Shown: one piece after another, positions 24,592-35,400 of the stretch
Layout: each line of letters begins with the position of its first letter
Position numbering within the stretch: position 1 is the stretch's first letter
Notes under the pieces: generated by a model
Seen by the model: the letters and a program-made list of their open reading frames with translations, nothing else
The model's database searches: none
Told to the model about the DNA's origin: nothing
Source: Psilocybe azurescens
Taxonomy: Eukaryota > Basidiomycota > Agaricomycetes > Agaricales > Agrocybaceae
Reading direction: 5' to 3'
Assembly: GCA_023853785.1 (NCBI GenBank)
Contig: JAJIRX010001058.1
Span: 18,599-82,598 of the forward strand
Length of the DNA: 64,000 nt
Made by a program: the position numbers and the translations under genes

Positions 24592-24619
24592 GCTTATAAA
24601 TCGAGCGGGCTGACAGCTT
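24592..24619 (+). repeat. Dispersed 28-bp motif
   Basis: This copy reads GCTTATAAATCGAGCGGGCT then GACAGCTT, followed by TCTTTTAAAC as at 56,967. A degraded second half-copy (GCTTACAAATCAAACGGGC) follows at 24,659, touching the left end of the 2.8 kb TIR element. Confidence 0.5.
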
Positions 24620-24990
24620 TCTTTTAAACTACGCTTAAATCTCCACTTAAAATTAGATGCTTACAAATCAAACGGGCCCATCTATTAATACATACGAGCT
24701 TTATGACCCGCCGCTACGCGTCGGGGGATTCGCTTTGCTCACCCCCTGTGCTTCACGGCAGGGTCAACAGCTCGCTGGGGCTGCGCCCCCAGACCCCGCT
24801 GTCGGCGCCCTGCGCCTCCTCATTGAAAAATAAATGATAGCAGTCATAATTATAATATCTTGGGGGAATGAGCTTCGCTCATCCCCCCTTATATCAGCAC
24901 TTCACACCTCATTAAAGAAATTAATCATAGCAGTCATCTATATAATATATTTTTTTTTGTGGGGAATGAGCTTCGCTCATTCCCCCCTCT

Positions 24991-25157
24991 GCTTCACACC
25001 TCCTCACTCTTGCTTCACACCTCCTCACTCTTGCTTCACACCTCCTCACTCTTGCTTCACACCTCCTCACTCTTGCTTCACACCTCCTCACTCTTGCTTC
25101 ACACCTCCTCACTCTTGCTTCACACCTCCTCACTCTTGCTTCACACCTCCTCACTCA
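24991..25157 (+). repeat. 21-bp minisatellite, 8 copies
   Basis: The unit GCTTCACACCTCCTCACTCT plus T is repeated eight times with almost no variation, so it is young or homogenised. Because 21 is a multiple of three, open frames run through it in all phases (CFTPPHS on the plus strand, RCEARVR on the minus strand). These are not genes. Confidence 0.9.
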
Positions 25158-26841
25158 AAAATAATCAACAATTATCTTTCATATAGCATGTGGGCAGGAG
25201 ATGACCACAGCTCACCCCTCCCTTGCTTCACAGCCAGGCCAACAGCTTGCTGGTATTTTTGAAGTCCATTATAGAGCTACACAGCACTTCTACAGTCAAA
25301 TTATATATGCTCACAGTCAATAACAGTCAATATTTCTTTGCTTTGTAAATCTGAAACCAAAATTTCAAATAATATTAGACCTACTCCAACTAATCCACAG
25401 TACCTTTGTCATGATGTCTGCAACTGTTTTAATATTTACACCCCTGTCTATATCCACTCCCAATCAATTATCATTCTACTTTATATTTTATACAATAGTG
25501 TACTACTCATTGACTATCCACAAATTATCTCATATGCACAGCACCTGTGGCACTGTGCCATTTAAATTTCATGCCTTATACTCTTTATCTTCACAATCAA
25601 AATAGTCTGCAAATTAATCACATCAATCTACAACCTATAGTTTATTAAAATTTAAAAGTCTATTTTCACACACAATACTTAACAGTCTATTTATTTTTAC
25701 ATGCATAAACCACACAGGAGCTTTATCATCAAAAATATTTTTATCACTTGTAAAGAACAGTAGACTGCCTATTTCCAATTAGGAAATTATATCCCAGTGC
25801 TATCTTGATATCCACATCATTATTTAAATAGCATCCACACACTCACAAATTCCTCTACTACATATCAGTTTTAAAGCTTGCCAATGCAGTGCTCCTGCAC
25901 CTTACTAAGTCAGTGCTGCACACCTCCATACTAAATATAATATAAATATTTTATCACTCCACCCTTTAAGTTTAATCAAAACCATTTGGAAATGTCACAA
26001 CAAAGCATGGCACCTTCAGCACTATGCCTATAACAATATACATTCCGCAATATATCCCCAGCCCATCACTGTGTACATTATTTTTCACAAAAGAATCTTA
26101 CTTTGCATTTTATATAAAACTGGAACTATCCTACACTCTTCACAATTAAAATAGCTGTCCTCTCACTCCACTACAGTTGTTCTGCAAATTAATCACATTA
26201 ATCTACAGTCTATAGTACATTAAAATTTACATGTTAGTTCTTGTGCCCAATAGTTAACTGTGTCTATATTTTTACCCACTACATGAGTAAAGCACACTGG
26301 AGCTTGATCCTAAAAGAATAATTTTATTATCTGTACAGCACTGGAGACTGCCTATTTCCAGTTGTAAAATTGTGTCCCAGTTCTATCTTCCTATCTACAT
26401 CTTTATTTAAATAGTTCCACCCTGTTCCATTCAAAAACATTGTCACCAACTGATAGTTCATTTCATACTAACTTGTTTACTGTCCCAATTGTGTTCATTG
26501 TTTGCAAATTTATTCAGTGGTTTGCATTTGAATTTTTATAAATAGTCTCCACCATAACAACTGCTTACCAAAGCCAACAGCCACAGAAAAATGCTTCAAC
26601 AGCACTGGAAATAGCTAATAGACACATTGAGGGTGCATTATTTAGGCACAGAATGTTTTTTAGGCTGTGTGGCACCCATTTTATTGTTTGCCATCAGTCA
26701 CTGGTTGTTTGTTTCAAAAGGCCCCGCTTCGCAGGCCCTAAAACACAACGGTGTGCTTTGTCATGATTAAGTAATTTGACTTATGTAACATTTATTTCCT
26801 CTTTCAGAAAAGCTTAGTCATCGTGCTCTCTTATATTATAG

Positions 26842-27449
26842 ATTAGGGATAAAGAGGGTGGGAAGCTTCCTTTCTAATTAGAGTGAAAAACCTTTATCGC
26901 CCGCTTGGGTCAATAGTGATGGGTTAGCTCTAGGGAACTCAGTGCAATAACTCTGAACCGGCTATTAACTTTCATTCAGGTTAGTATGTACGGGATCACC
27001 CACCATTGTTCTGGGCCTCCCAATTGGCCTCCCATCACTGTCACTGTCATCTGTCTGTCCATCACTCCGCACGCCCGTCGTATGCTAAATATAACTGTCC
27101 CGCTCCGTGTCCCTATCCCGCCTTCTCACCTCTCACGACAAGCACGCTATTCCGAGCATTACTGGTCCTTTCTCTTCAATGTGTTTTGCTATTTGGGATG
27201 TATGTTATATGGACTCAATAATGAGAATATCTGTCTGCAAGTAGTGTAAATTAACTGTCTAAATCTGTATGACCATAAGCACCATTATTATTGCCATAGA
27301 TCCTGTACTAACCGAAGGAAAGTTAATAGCCGGTTCAGAGCTATCGCACTGAGTTCCCTAGAGCTAACCCATCACTATTGATCCAAGCGGGCGATAAATG
27401 TTTTCACTCTAATTAAAAAGGAAGCTTCCCACCTTCTTCATCCCTAATA
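26842..27449. mobile_element. Foldback element (long inverted arms, about 145 bp)
   Basis: The left arm (26,842-26,990) starts ATTAGGGATAAAG and includes GCCCGCTTGGGTCAATAGTG and CTCTAGGGAACTCAGTGC. The right arm (27,308-27,449) is its inverse with about 8% difference. The 320-bp centre has no conserved frame. The right arm abuts the right TIR of the larger element, so the two may be one unit or nested. No transposase is present. Confidence 0.7.
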
Positions 27450-27469
27450 TGTATTAATAGATGGGCCCT

Positions 27470-28370
27470 ACAGGTGGTGAAAATGAGTAAAATGGTTGGA
27501 ATATTTTGAGTTCGCATCTACTATTATAACCTATGGGTTGTTCTAAGAAATTATGGTGAACTGCCACTGTTGTACATGCACATATCTTTAAATCTGCAAA
27601 AACCCAACATATTCCTCACCTCTAGAAAATTCAGTTGGATTCTGTTCTGCCGAAAGCGATTCTGGGGTACACATCAATGCATGGGTCAACAGAAGGAACA
27701 GATGGCGACAAGCTTGGGATGGATGCCTATAGAGAATGACTAACTGCAAAAGATGCTCAATTGTGAGTGCAGGCATTCAGCTCGTAGAAATAAACCTCGA
27801 CGTGTGCCAGAGCTGCATTTGATCATGCCTGTAGAACTTTTGGACAACAAGATCTCAAAGCCATAGAAGTCATAAAAATAAATTCCGAGAGTGGACATAA
27901 TGGAACGTCGGCGTCCGGAGACCACCAGGACAGCATCCAGCAGGGGGCCACATCCGATCCCACTTGCGTAGTGGATGCAATCAGCCACTGGGCAAAGACC
28001 ACAAACAAGGTGTGCACTTGCAGCAGTCAGTCAGATTCATAAAACAGCATGGCCACTGATCTGCCTTCAACTTGCTGCTTTTCCTCATCTAAGGAGCTAA
28101 ATAAAACAGTCGGTGCTGCCTTGCGTTTCAAAGAGGCTTCCACCCATCTTCGTTGGCAAACTGAACCATTCTGTCTGGTCTGTGTGGATGATGCTTGCCG
28201 GAAGTGATATAACTTTCACAGTTTTTGGAAATCTTCCCGCTGCTGGAGCCATTGTCATCTTGAAGACTGAGTTCGATAGGTCTATTACGGCTGCTGACAT
28301 CAGTGTCATGGTCCCTGGCCAGACTTGTTGTTTCCTTGGCGGCGACCGTTGTCAGGCCTGCGGGCGCCAG
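27470..28370. other. No gene seen
   Basis: Mixed-composition DNA between the TIR element and the Zn2Cys6-type gene. Minus-strand frames at 27,740-28,309 are open but unlike any family I know; the part near 28,100-28,370 could be 3' sequence of the Zn2Cys6 gene. Confidence 0.3.
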
Positions 28371-28372
28371 TG

Positions 28373-29097
28373 TCAATGTCTGCAGGGCTTGGGCCTCCTG
28401 CCCCGTGTATTGTCCGCGGCTGTCAGTTTCTGGTCATTCTGGGAGGAGGGAAGCTTGATGACAGTGCCCTTGGTCGGAATGGACGCAATGGTGGCGGTGC
28501 GAGGAGGTGTACGTGCAATGGCCTCCGGGACGGCCACTGCGACATAGGCCGGAAGACGTTCTTGTATCTCCTTCAACTTCTGTATTTCCGACAGGAGGTG
28601 CGTACTGTCGTCCCTGACTACGCGGAGACTAGCGACGAGGTGCATGAGGATTCCTCCAAAATCCACCGGCATTGCCCACTTCCTCTCCACAATTTTCAGG
28701 ACCGACCTTCTTGAACGAGCATCGGGATTGGGTGCCTCCCACAAAAGATCGTTCACCATCTCATTGTTAACCATCGTTCCATAGCCCAGGATGGGGGACA
28801 TCGCCTCTGCTAATGGGCACTTCCTTTTTCTGATGTAGCACTCCCAGCAAGCGTGGGCGCCGTTGTCCCTGTCAACCAGTACTAGGCATTGCTTTTTGCA
28901 AGAACGCAGGACCTGCAGGCAAGCTCCCCTTCGGTCCACTTCCTGATATTTAACACCTCCATGCTTTGTGCTGGCATGCGGGCATTGGACGCCTTCATCC
29001 TTTGGATTGGTGGATGGGGCTGAGGGGTTGTGGAAGGAATGGCGGCCGGGGCCTGCCTACGGCGACCGTCTTCGGTCGCCCGGTGTGACGGAGTCAC
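28373..29097 (-). CDS. Zn2Cys6-type zinc cluster protein (one frameshift)
   Basis: The protein has a polar Pro-rich N-terminus, then ELACRSCVLAK (about 28,925) and, after a frame change, KQCLVLVD and ACWECYIRKRKC. Together these give C-x2-C-x6-C-x12-C-x2-C-x6-C, the spacing of the fungal Zn(II)2Cys6 binuclear cluster, which binds DNA in transcription regulators. A short predicted coiled coil follows (LLSEIQKLKEIQERLP), as in dimerising members. The frame break falls in an A-run at about 28,896-28,900, where one more A would join the halves. No other regulator domain is visible and the protein is short, near 240 residues. The apparent ATG at 29,097 lies inside the neighbouring LTR, so the native start may be internal. 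It could also be a mobile-element protein using a similar cluster. Confidence 0.55.
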
Positions 29098-29326
29098 CCT
29101 AATTGAGTTTTACATATCTTATCTTATCTTATGTTTTTCTTTCTTTACTCTTCTATCTCTTTCTAAATCGTATTTGCTCGAGTAATTAATATTACGTAGA
29201 CACTTTCTACAATATATAAGAGCTTGTTGATGTACGTAGGTAGTCGACCTTGAATACACGGCTTTACCTGGTCATTTAAGGTTCTCCCAGTGTGTCGAGA
29301 CTCGTGTGAAAGCACGCCTCGTCACA
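29084..29326 (-). mobile_element. Solo LTR
   Basis: On the minus strand the sequence runs from TGTGACGAGGCGTG (29,326) to CTCCGTCACA (29,084), 243 bp, with the TG...CA ends of an LTR. It has a TATATA run (about 29,213-29,220) and an (AAGAT)n tract towards its end. Flanks GCCGG (29,327-29,331) and CCCGG (29,079-29,083) match at four of five bases, fitting a 5-bp target duplication. It sits directly upstream of the Zn2Cys6-type gene in the same orientation and could supply its promoter. Confidence 0.65.
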
Positions 29327-29464
29327 GCCGGGCGTCTTGTTGGATAGGGTTTGCCGTGTATTTCTGTGAGCGTCCATTTGATTTGAATCTACAGATATGT
29401 TAGTCTTTGTACTTGGAAAATGTTGGAGGCTTACATTGCTCTGATTTTGAATCCTCCCCTCGTC

Positions 29465-29812
29465 TTATCGACACCACGATGTCATCACTATCTGTACCAT
29501 CATCATTTTCCTGTGTCGATGTTTCCTTCCTTTTCCCTTCGTTGTCAAATACTTCTTTGACTTGCCCAGCTGGATTTCCTCATCGTCATCCTCACCGAAG
29601 ACAGGATTACTTGTTTCCATCTCAGTTACTTTGGTTGTCGAAGGCCATGAAGGTTTTAATGGGATGGCAGAGGCTGCTGGTTTCTTAGCGGGCGGCCCTA
29701 TCTTCACCTCCGCGTTAGCCGTCAATCGCAACACACGAACTAGGTTCAACTTCGGTGCCGAGAAGTATAACTTGGTATAAACATGTATAACCACGTCATG
29801 TGACCACGCCAC
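29465..29812 (-). other. Lysine-rich open frame upstream of the solo LTR
   Basis: The 115-codon frame is polar and basic to acidic (AKKPAASAIPLKPSWPSTTK, FGEDDDEEIQLGKSKKYL). It resembles a disordered, nuclear-type region. It may be the displaced N-terminal part of the Zn2Cys6-type gene, separated by the LTR insertion, or unrelated. No family is recognised. Confidence 0.25.
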
Positions 29813-29892
29813 AACATTTCAAAGAACCCCAGTACTTTACCTTTCCCCACAGAGTCCATATGGAATCCAGTGGAATCCAGTGGAGTCCAGTG

Positions 29893-30229
29893 TAGGGCTG
29901 CGCTGAACCGTAAGTTACGGCATATAGCCGTAAATTACGGCTGCCGCTGTCGTACCGTGAGCCTTTGGGGTGCAAATTTACGGCTGTAAGCATACGGTGG
30001 CCTTACAGTGATGGCAAATACTCACATTTTTGAGGCGGAGTGACTTGATTCTAGCTCAGTTAGATCCGAAACGCCCAAATCCAGTCTCAGAATAATTTTC
30101 TGATGGCTGGTTGTCGACCTACGGCTCTCACGGCGATCAAACTGTACCGTACCACGAAGCCTCAGGAGGTTACGGTGTACGGCTGTACTTTTACGGCCAA
30201 CTACCATTACGGTACGGCGCGCAGTCCTA
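29893..30229. mobile_element. hAT-like MITE, complete, with 8-bp target duplication
   Basis: Termini are TAGGGCTGCGC at the left and the inverse of TAGGACTGCGC at the right, with inner inverted blocks (CCGTAAATTACGGC on the left, CCATTACGGTACGG on the right). GTCCAGTG flanks both sides (29,885-29,892 and 30,230-30,237). An 8-bp duplication and TAGGG-type ends are hAT characters. The 337-bp element encodes nothing. The flanking octamer is also part of the local repeat, which weakens the duplication evidence somewhat. Confidence 0.65.
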
Positions 30230-31390
30230 GTCCAGTGGACTTGCCTATACATTGAGTGTAAAGAGATACACAAAGCCCATTGGAGTCCACTGGACTCCAC
30301 TGGACTCCAGTAGATGCTATACTACACAGCTGTACTTCACTTTTTTGCCGAATTTATCTAGACTGTAGTAGATTCTACTAGATTTTATTAGATTTGCAAT
30401 ATGTGAATATTAAATTGGGAGTACTCAGAGTCCACTGGACTCCACTGGACTGTTTGAATTTAGAAAGTGAGTGATTGTGTTAATGCTATAAATTAAATGT
30501 AGAGCCTGAGTGCTCCATTCTAAATCTATTTGAATTGTGCTATTTGCTTTTTTTTGAGAAAATGCAAAATACTTGACAAAAACCAGTGATAAACAAAATT
30601 TGACTGATGGATTTTTTTCCAAAAGAAAACTTTGTACTAGATTATATAAAGTTATTTTTGAAGATCTTGATATTTAAATTATGTGTCTGAGGTCCTTTTT
30701 ATTTAGTTATATATAGATTAGACAGTATTAAATGTTATATTAGATAATTTAGTTCAAAATTATTTAAATTTAAATATTTATTGAGTGCATGTTATTTTTT
30801 TGTTTTTCTATTGAGAAAACTTTTAACTGCTTGTCAACAGCTAATTAAAAGTAAAATTTAACAGATGAGAGTATTTTCTAAAAGTAGAAATTTTCTATAT
30901 AATATAGTTTTTTTTAAGATTATACTAATGTTTAAATTATGTTTGTAAGTATTTTTCTTTTAGGAAATATATTAACACATTGAATTTTGACTAAAATTTT
31001 ACAAATATTTATTATTATTTATTTTAACATATTTTATTTTACATTTTTTGTTAACAAAATTGTAGCCTGCTTTGATATCTAATTTATATATTTAATTATA
31101 TTTGAGGCTATAAATGACATCATTGTGCAATATGTATATAAATAGAGCCAAATTCAAGATCACACTTTCAAATTGATCTCATCAAAATATAAACAAATCC
31201 AAATTCAAACAGTGTACTAGATATGTACTGAAAGTCCAGTGGACTGACACTGGACTAAAATTTGGCAGGAGTCCAGTCAGAACTAGTGGACTTGACTGGA
31301 CTATAGTCCAGTGGACTGTCGGTTTTTGTACATTTTAGCAGAGAATAGTGCAGTGGACTCCACTGGACTCTACTGGGGTTCATAATGGAT
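30230..31390. repeat. AT-rich island bracketed by palindromic 13-mers
   Basis: Clusters of AGTCCANTGGACT and part-copies lie at 29,865-29,892, 30,230-30,310, 30,430-30,450 and 31,230-31,380. Between them 30,450-31,220 is extremely AT-rich with no reading frame of note. The 13-mer is its own inverse apart from the centre. Confidence 0.6.
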
Positions 31391-31681
31391 TACATGGAGG
31401 AAAGAAAAGACCTCAAGAACCCCGTTATCTTAAGTTGGGTGTCAAAACACACGTCCTTTCGCTCCACATATAAGATTGACATATCATGCAGAAGAGAAAA
31501 CAGCAACACTTCTAATATCCACAAAAATACCCTGTGTGGCTGTGGTCATGATGTTGGAGAAAGCTTCCAAGTGGCTGTATCAACTGTCACAGTCTCAAGT
31601 GGTGTGGACAAGGATTTAGAAACAAAAATCCCTGGAGTACTGGTCAAATGAAACAGAAACAGAGACACAGGCCACGTCCAC

Positions 31682-31972
31682 TCAAAATACACAAAAATGC
31701 AAAACATAAAATGAGTCAGCCACCTCCCTACTCTTCATTCTCACAAAATTCTTCAACCAATTAATCAAACTCAATGTCCCATCCTCATTCCACTGCTTAA
31801 TATCGCCTGTCCTGAACCACCCATCCACCACAAAAATACTCTGATCGTCTATAAGATCTGAGCAGTTGAAGTACCCATATGTGATGAGGAATGGGCTTGA
31901 GACATCCACAAACTCAAAAGACAGGAGCTCAAGAGGGAAGAGTGCCCATTCTTGACGCTTCCACGAGTCCAC
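31682..31972 (-). pseudogene. Fragment of a long-chain acyl-CoA synthetase
   Basis: The frame contains VDGWFRTGDIKQWNEDGTLS, matching the GWxxTGD region (motif A8) of adenylate-forming fatty acyl-CoA ligases, followed by the usual LINWLKNFV helix. Upstream, LSFEFVDVSS corresponds to the preceding segment. Neither the AMP-binding P-loop region nor the C-terminus is present, and the conserved K-rich stretch after the helix is degraded (RMKSREVAD). It lies alone in AT-rich repeat DNA, so it is a gene fragment, possibly carried by a transposon. It has no catalytic capacity. Confidence 0.7.
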
Positions 31973-31999
31973 ACCCTAGAAAAAAATAAAATGATGTCA

Positions 32000-32392
32000 A
32001 AAAGGATATACATACTTATAATGCATGATAGCCCGCCCTGTGTTCCTCTCAGATGATTTTTAGCCCCTTCTCCTTCTCCTTCCCTCTCCACCCACTCCCA
32101 CAGCCGCCTCCATAGTAGCCTTAATGGTCCTCATCTGCTTCAACCCAAACTCAAACAACCTTGCACGCTCCTCCTCCAGCACACTGTCCAACTTTGCTTG
32201 TCCACCCACTTGCACACCCCCGCACCATTGAACCTTGACTGCCCTTTCCAGAGCTGCATCTTCTTGTCCAGGGCATGTAATCATGTTGTCATCATGTTCA
32301 GCCCTCCCTCTGCCTCAGTCTTGGTGGTGATGGCACTGGCATCGGTAGCAGAGGTGGAAGAGGAATCATCAGCAACAGAGGAAGAGGTCAGC

Positions 32393-32425
<33 letters not shown>

Positions 32426-35400
32426 CCCCACAATAGCTCTTGAGCTCCTCCACCTTGCACTCCATCCCACAAAATTGTGCCCTGCGCAGCGTATGCTGCT
32501 GCTCTAGCGCCACTGTCAGCATGACTATGCTCAACACCTGCAGGAAAAGCTTTGTGACCTCCTGCATGAGTACATTGCTGCCATTATTGTCACTGCCTTC
32601 ATGTGCTGCACCTCGTTCTTCCTGTCATAAGCCTGATCCTTCATGGTCTGGGTCTGCATGGTGCTCAGCCTTGGCCTTGACTCAGATCCACCATCCCCAT
32701 CCTCACCTTCACCCCAGCCCTTGCCCCAGCCCTCATGCTGCCGCCTCAGCTGCCCCCACACAAGTGGAAATTTTACACGTGCCTGCCTTGAGTGACCACC
32801 CATGCCTCACATGGATGTCTCAGAAATCTTTGCCAGTCCAATGCCTAGGTCCTGCCTCCTCCTCTGTCTCTGTCTCCGCTGTACATCAGCAAAATCAGAA
32901 ATACTACAGAGCTCTCAGGTAGTACTCTATAGCATCTGAGTATTTTAGCAAAGGTCCCCATTTAGATAGTCTTTCATCATTTGTATATAATTTATTCTGG
33001 TTGTTATGGAGTACTATATACCTCTCAATAGCATGTGCTACGAAAGCCCATAGCATTCCATAGCACCATCTAATTATGTTTATAGCACTGCCTAATTATG
33101 TCCATAGCATTACATATCATAATCCATAGAATCCCATATCACAATCCATAGTATCATCTATTAGAATCCAAGGTAATCTATAGCATCCCTCATCCTACTA
33201 CATAGCAGTATATAGACAATGGCAGCATTACAAACCACTTACTATCCTCTAATATTATACCTTGATTAGCCAATTGAAAAGCCTGTACAATGTGGGGTTC
33301 AAATGAAATGACCAGGTAAAATTTCGTATGCATTAAATTAGTTCTACGACAATTACTGTAAAGAGGACTACCACTTCTGAGACAATACGAAGAAGAAATA
33401 TGATAGATACAGCCCAAACAATCAGTTAAGTATGGGTTCAAAGCTATATGGGTTGACCATATCATCACGAGCCTGAAGTTGCCTCCTATTACTCATACAT
33501 TTTGAGGTGGGTTCAGAGGAAACAGTGTATTGATTACTTACATCCCCATTGCTGCCCAACGACAGTGATTGTCCTCAAGAACACATTGATAGTAGTTATA
33601 TGTTCTGACCTTGTCTATCAGTGCTAGCATCGGCAGAGTGTATCTGCCCATATGCTTTTTGCTGAAGTCATTTTTGTCACAGGTTCCAGATCACCATTCA
33701 TCGAGGCAGCTGTGAAGCTGGTAGAGTGGTTAGCACTTGTCATGCTATGGTAAACAGATTAAAATGTAACATACAAACATCATGATCAGGGGCAATAGCA
33801 CCATCTGGTACCATGTCCTTAAACTGGTCAGGGAACGACTTTGCTATTCCATTGTCTCAATTGTAGTAGAATTGAAAGATGAGATTTTGAATACATGGGT
33901 GCAAGATGTTCACATGTTTGCCCTTCACAGATGAAAACTTAGTAGTGTTGATTAAGTGGATGAGGAGCTTTATTTACCTCAGTGTTTGGTGGACCAAGAA
34001 GGAACAAGCAGTTTGGTTGTAAAACTGCATGGACCAGCATTGTTGGAATACAAACCGCGCTTGGCACCAGTGATGGTCTGTTGGGTCTGTATGGTCTGCG
34101 GTAACATTACTGGCCTAATTTTTGTAGACCATAACATTCTTATTTTACACGTTAAATACCTTTCATCAACATAGCACACCCTCAGTCTGTTATTCTACAT
34201 ACTGAGGTATGTACTCATCTTGTCCCAATGCTTTTACTATCTTACTTACCTCTTTCATAGCTTGCATTTCAATAAGCATAGGTGAGGACATCTACATAGT
34301 GTTGCATGACAAGTTGATGGCAAAGTTGTTTCATTGCACACCAGTAGCTGGCAGCCTCCTTGTATACCTAGACAAGGTATCAATAAAAGATAGAAACAAG
34401 AAAATGAAATCAATCTTACAACTATGGACATGGGTCTGGTAATGGTGTACCCTGAAAGAATCAATCACATCAGTAAAAAGAATGATCAAATATAATTATA
34501 GACCATACTGTCACTGAGCTCTATACCCTTTTCTTTGTGAGCTGCTAAGGATTGCATTAAACATGCTCTAGCATCCAAAATATTGAATGAGTGCATAGAA
34601 AAGGCTTTTATACAGCAATGTAAAACTGGAATCATTCTTTAGCATACTGGATGACAGTTTGCCAGGTTTTTGAGTAATATCAAAGGCAAGTGTTGTTGTA
34701 TAAGCTAATTATTCTAATACTTGTCCCACCTTCCTGTTCATTTGACTGGGCCTCAGAGTCCACAGTATCCTCTTCTTTGCCACTTGACTCGAGGCCTGCT
34801 GATTTGAAGCAGCAGCAGCAAGCCTTGTAAGAAGGTGGGTGGCTGGGACAATTTTGGTAGTGGTGTTCTTCAAGGATATTGCAAAATCCACAGTCCTAAA
34901 GGACAAGCTCAGTACATGTACTTTAAACAGGTAAGATCATACCTCTTGTGCAGCCAAGTTGGGATTTTGAGAGTAGCTTCAAATATATTCAAAAGAGCAC
35001 CTTTCATCTTCATTGTCAGATACTTCATCAACAAAGACTATAAGTTTGTAGGTTCCTTAATCTTAGTGTATGGAGAGGAAAGACTTGCACTTATGGCCAT
35101 CCCCATTGCACTGAGCATCAAGTTGACCTCCTGGGAAGAACCTGATGTTGTAAGGATTGTTGAAGTCATAATTGTCCTGAAGATAAATAATTAGTAAGAT
35201 GTGATTCAAAAGTTTACCACTCACATGTTGATCATTTTGTGAGCAATCTTTATCATGCCACTGACTTTGGTGATTCTTGTCACCACTCCAGGAGAATGGT
35301 CTGAGTTGTACCTTGTCTTTGTCTTTGTCTTCATCCTCATCCTCATTTTTGCTCATCATGTAGTCTTCTTCATTGTCATTGTCATTGTCCTCATCACCAT

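Larger units (their letters stand above)
24674..27468. mobile_element. 2.8 kb element with perfect 21-bp terminal inverted repeats
   Basis: The left terminus (24,674-24,694) begins GGGCCCATCTATTAATAC and its exact 21-bp inverse is at 27,448-27,468. The interior holds hairpin-rich GC sequence (24,700-24,990), an eight-copy 21-bp minisatellite, about 1.5 kb of AT-rich DNA without a gene (25,160-26,700), and a foldback element at the right end. I see no transposase, so it would be non-autonomous. No clear target-site duplication is visible; because GGGCCC is itself palindromic the exact terminus is ambiguous. Confidence 0.5.

Noticed and set aside
24700..24830. Mitochondrial or bacterial insertion, suggested by GC hairpins
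   Set aside because: No mitochondrial or bacterial gene is present, and the hairpins lie inside a nuclear TIR element.
24834..25262. Repeat protein CFTPPHS / RCEARVR
   Set aside because: Produced by a 21-bp DNA repeat open in every phase; no flanking protein sequence.
32397..32428. Poly-Ala/poly-Gln protein
   Set aside because: A CAG repeat in low-complexity DNA with no supported exon around it.
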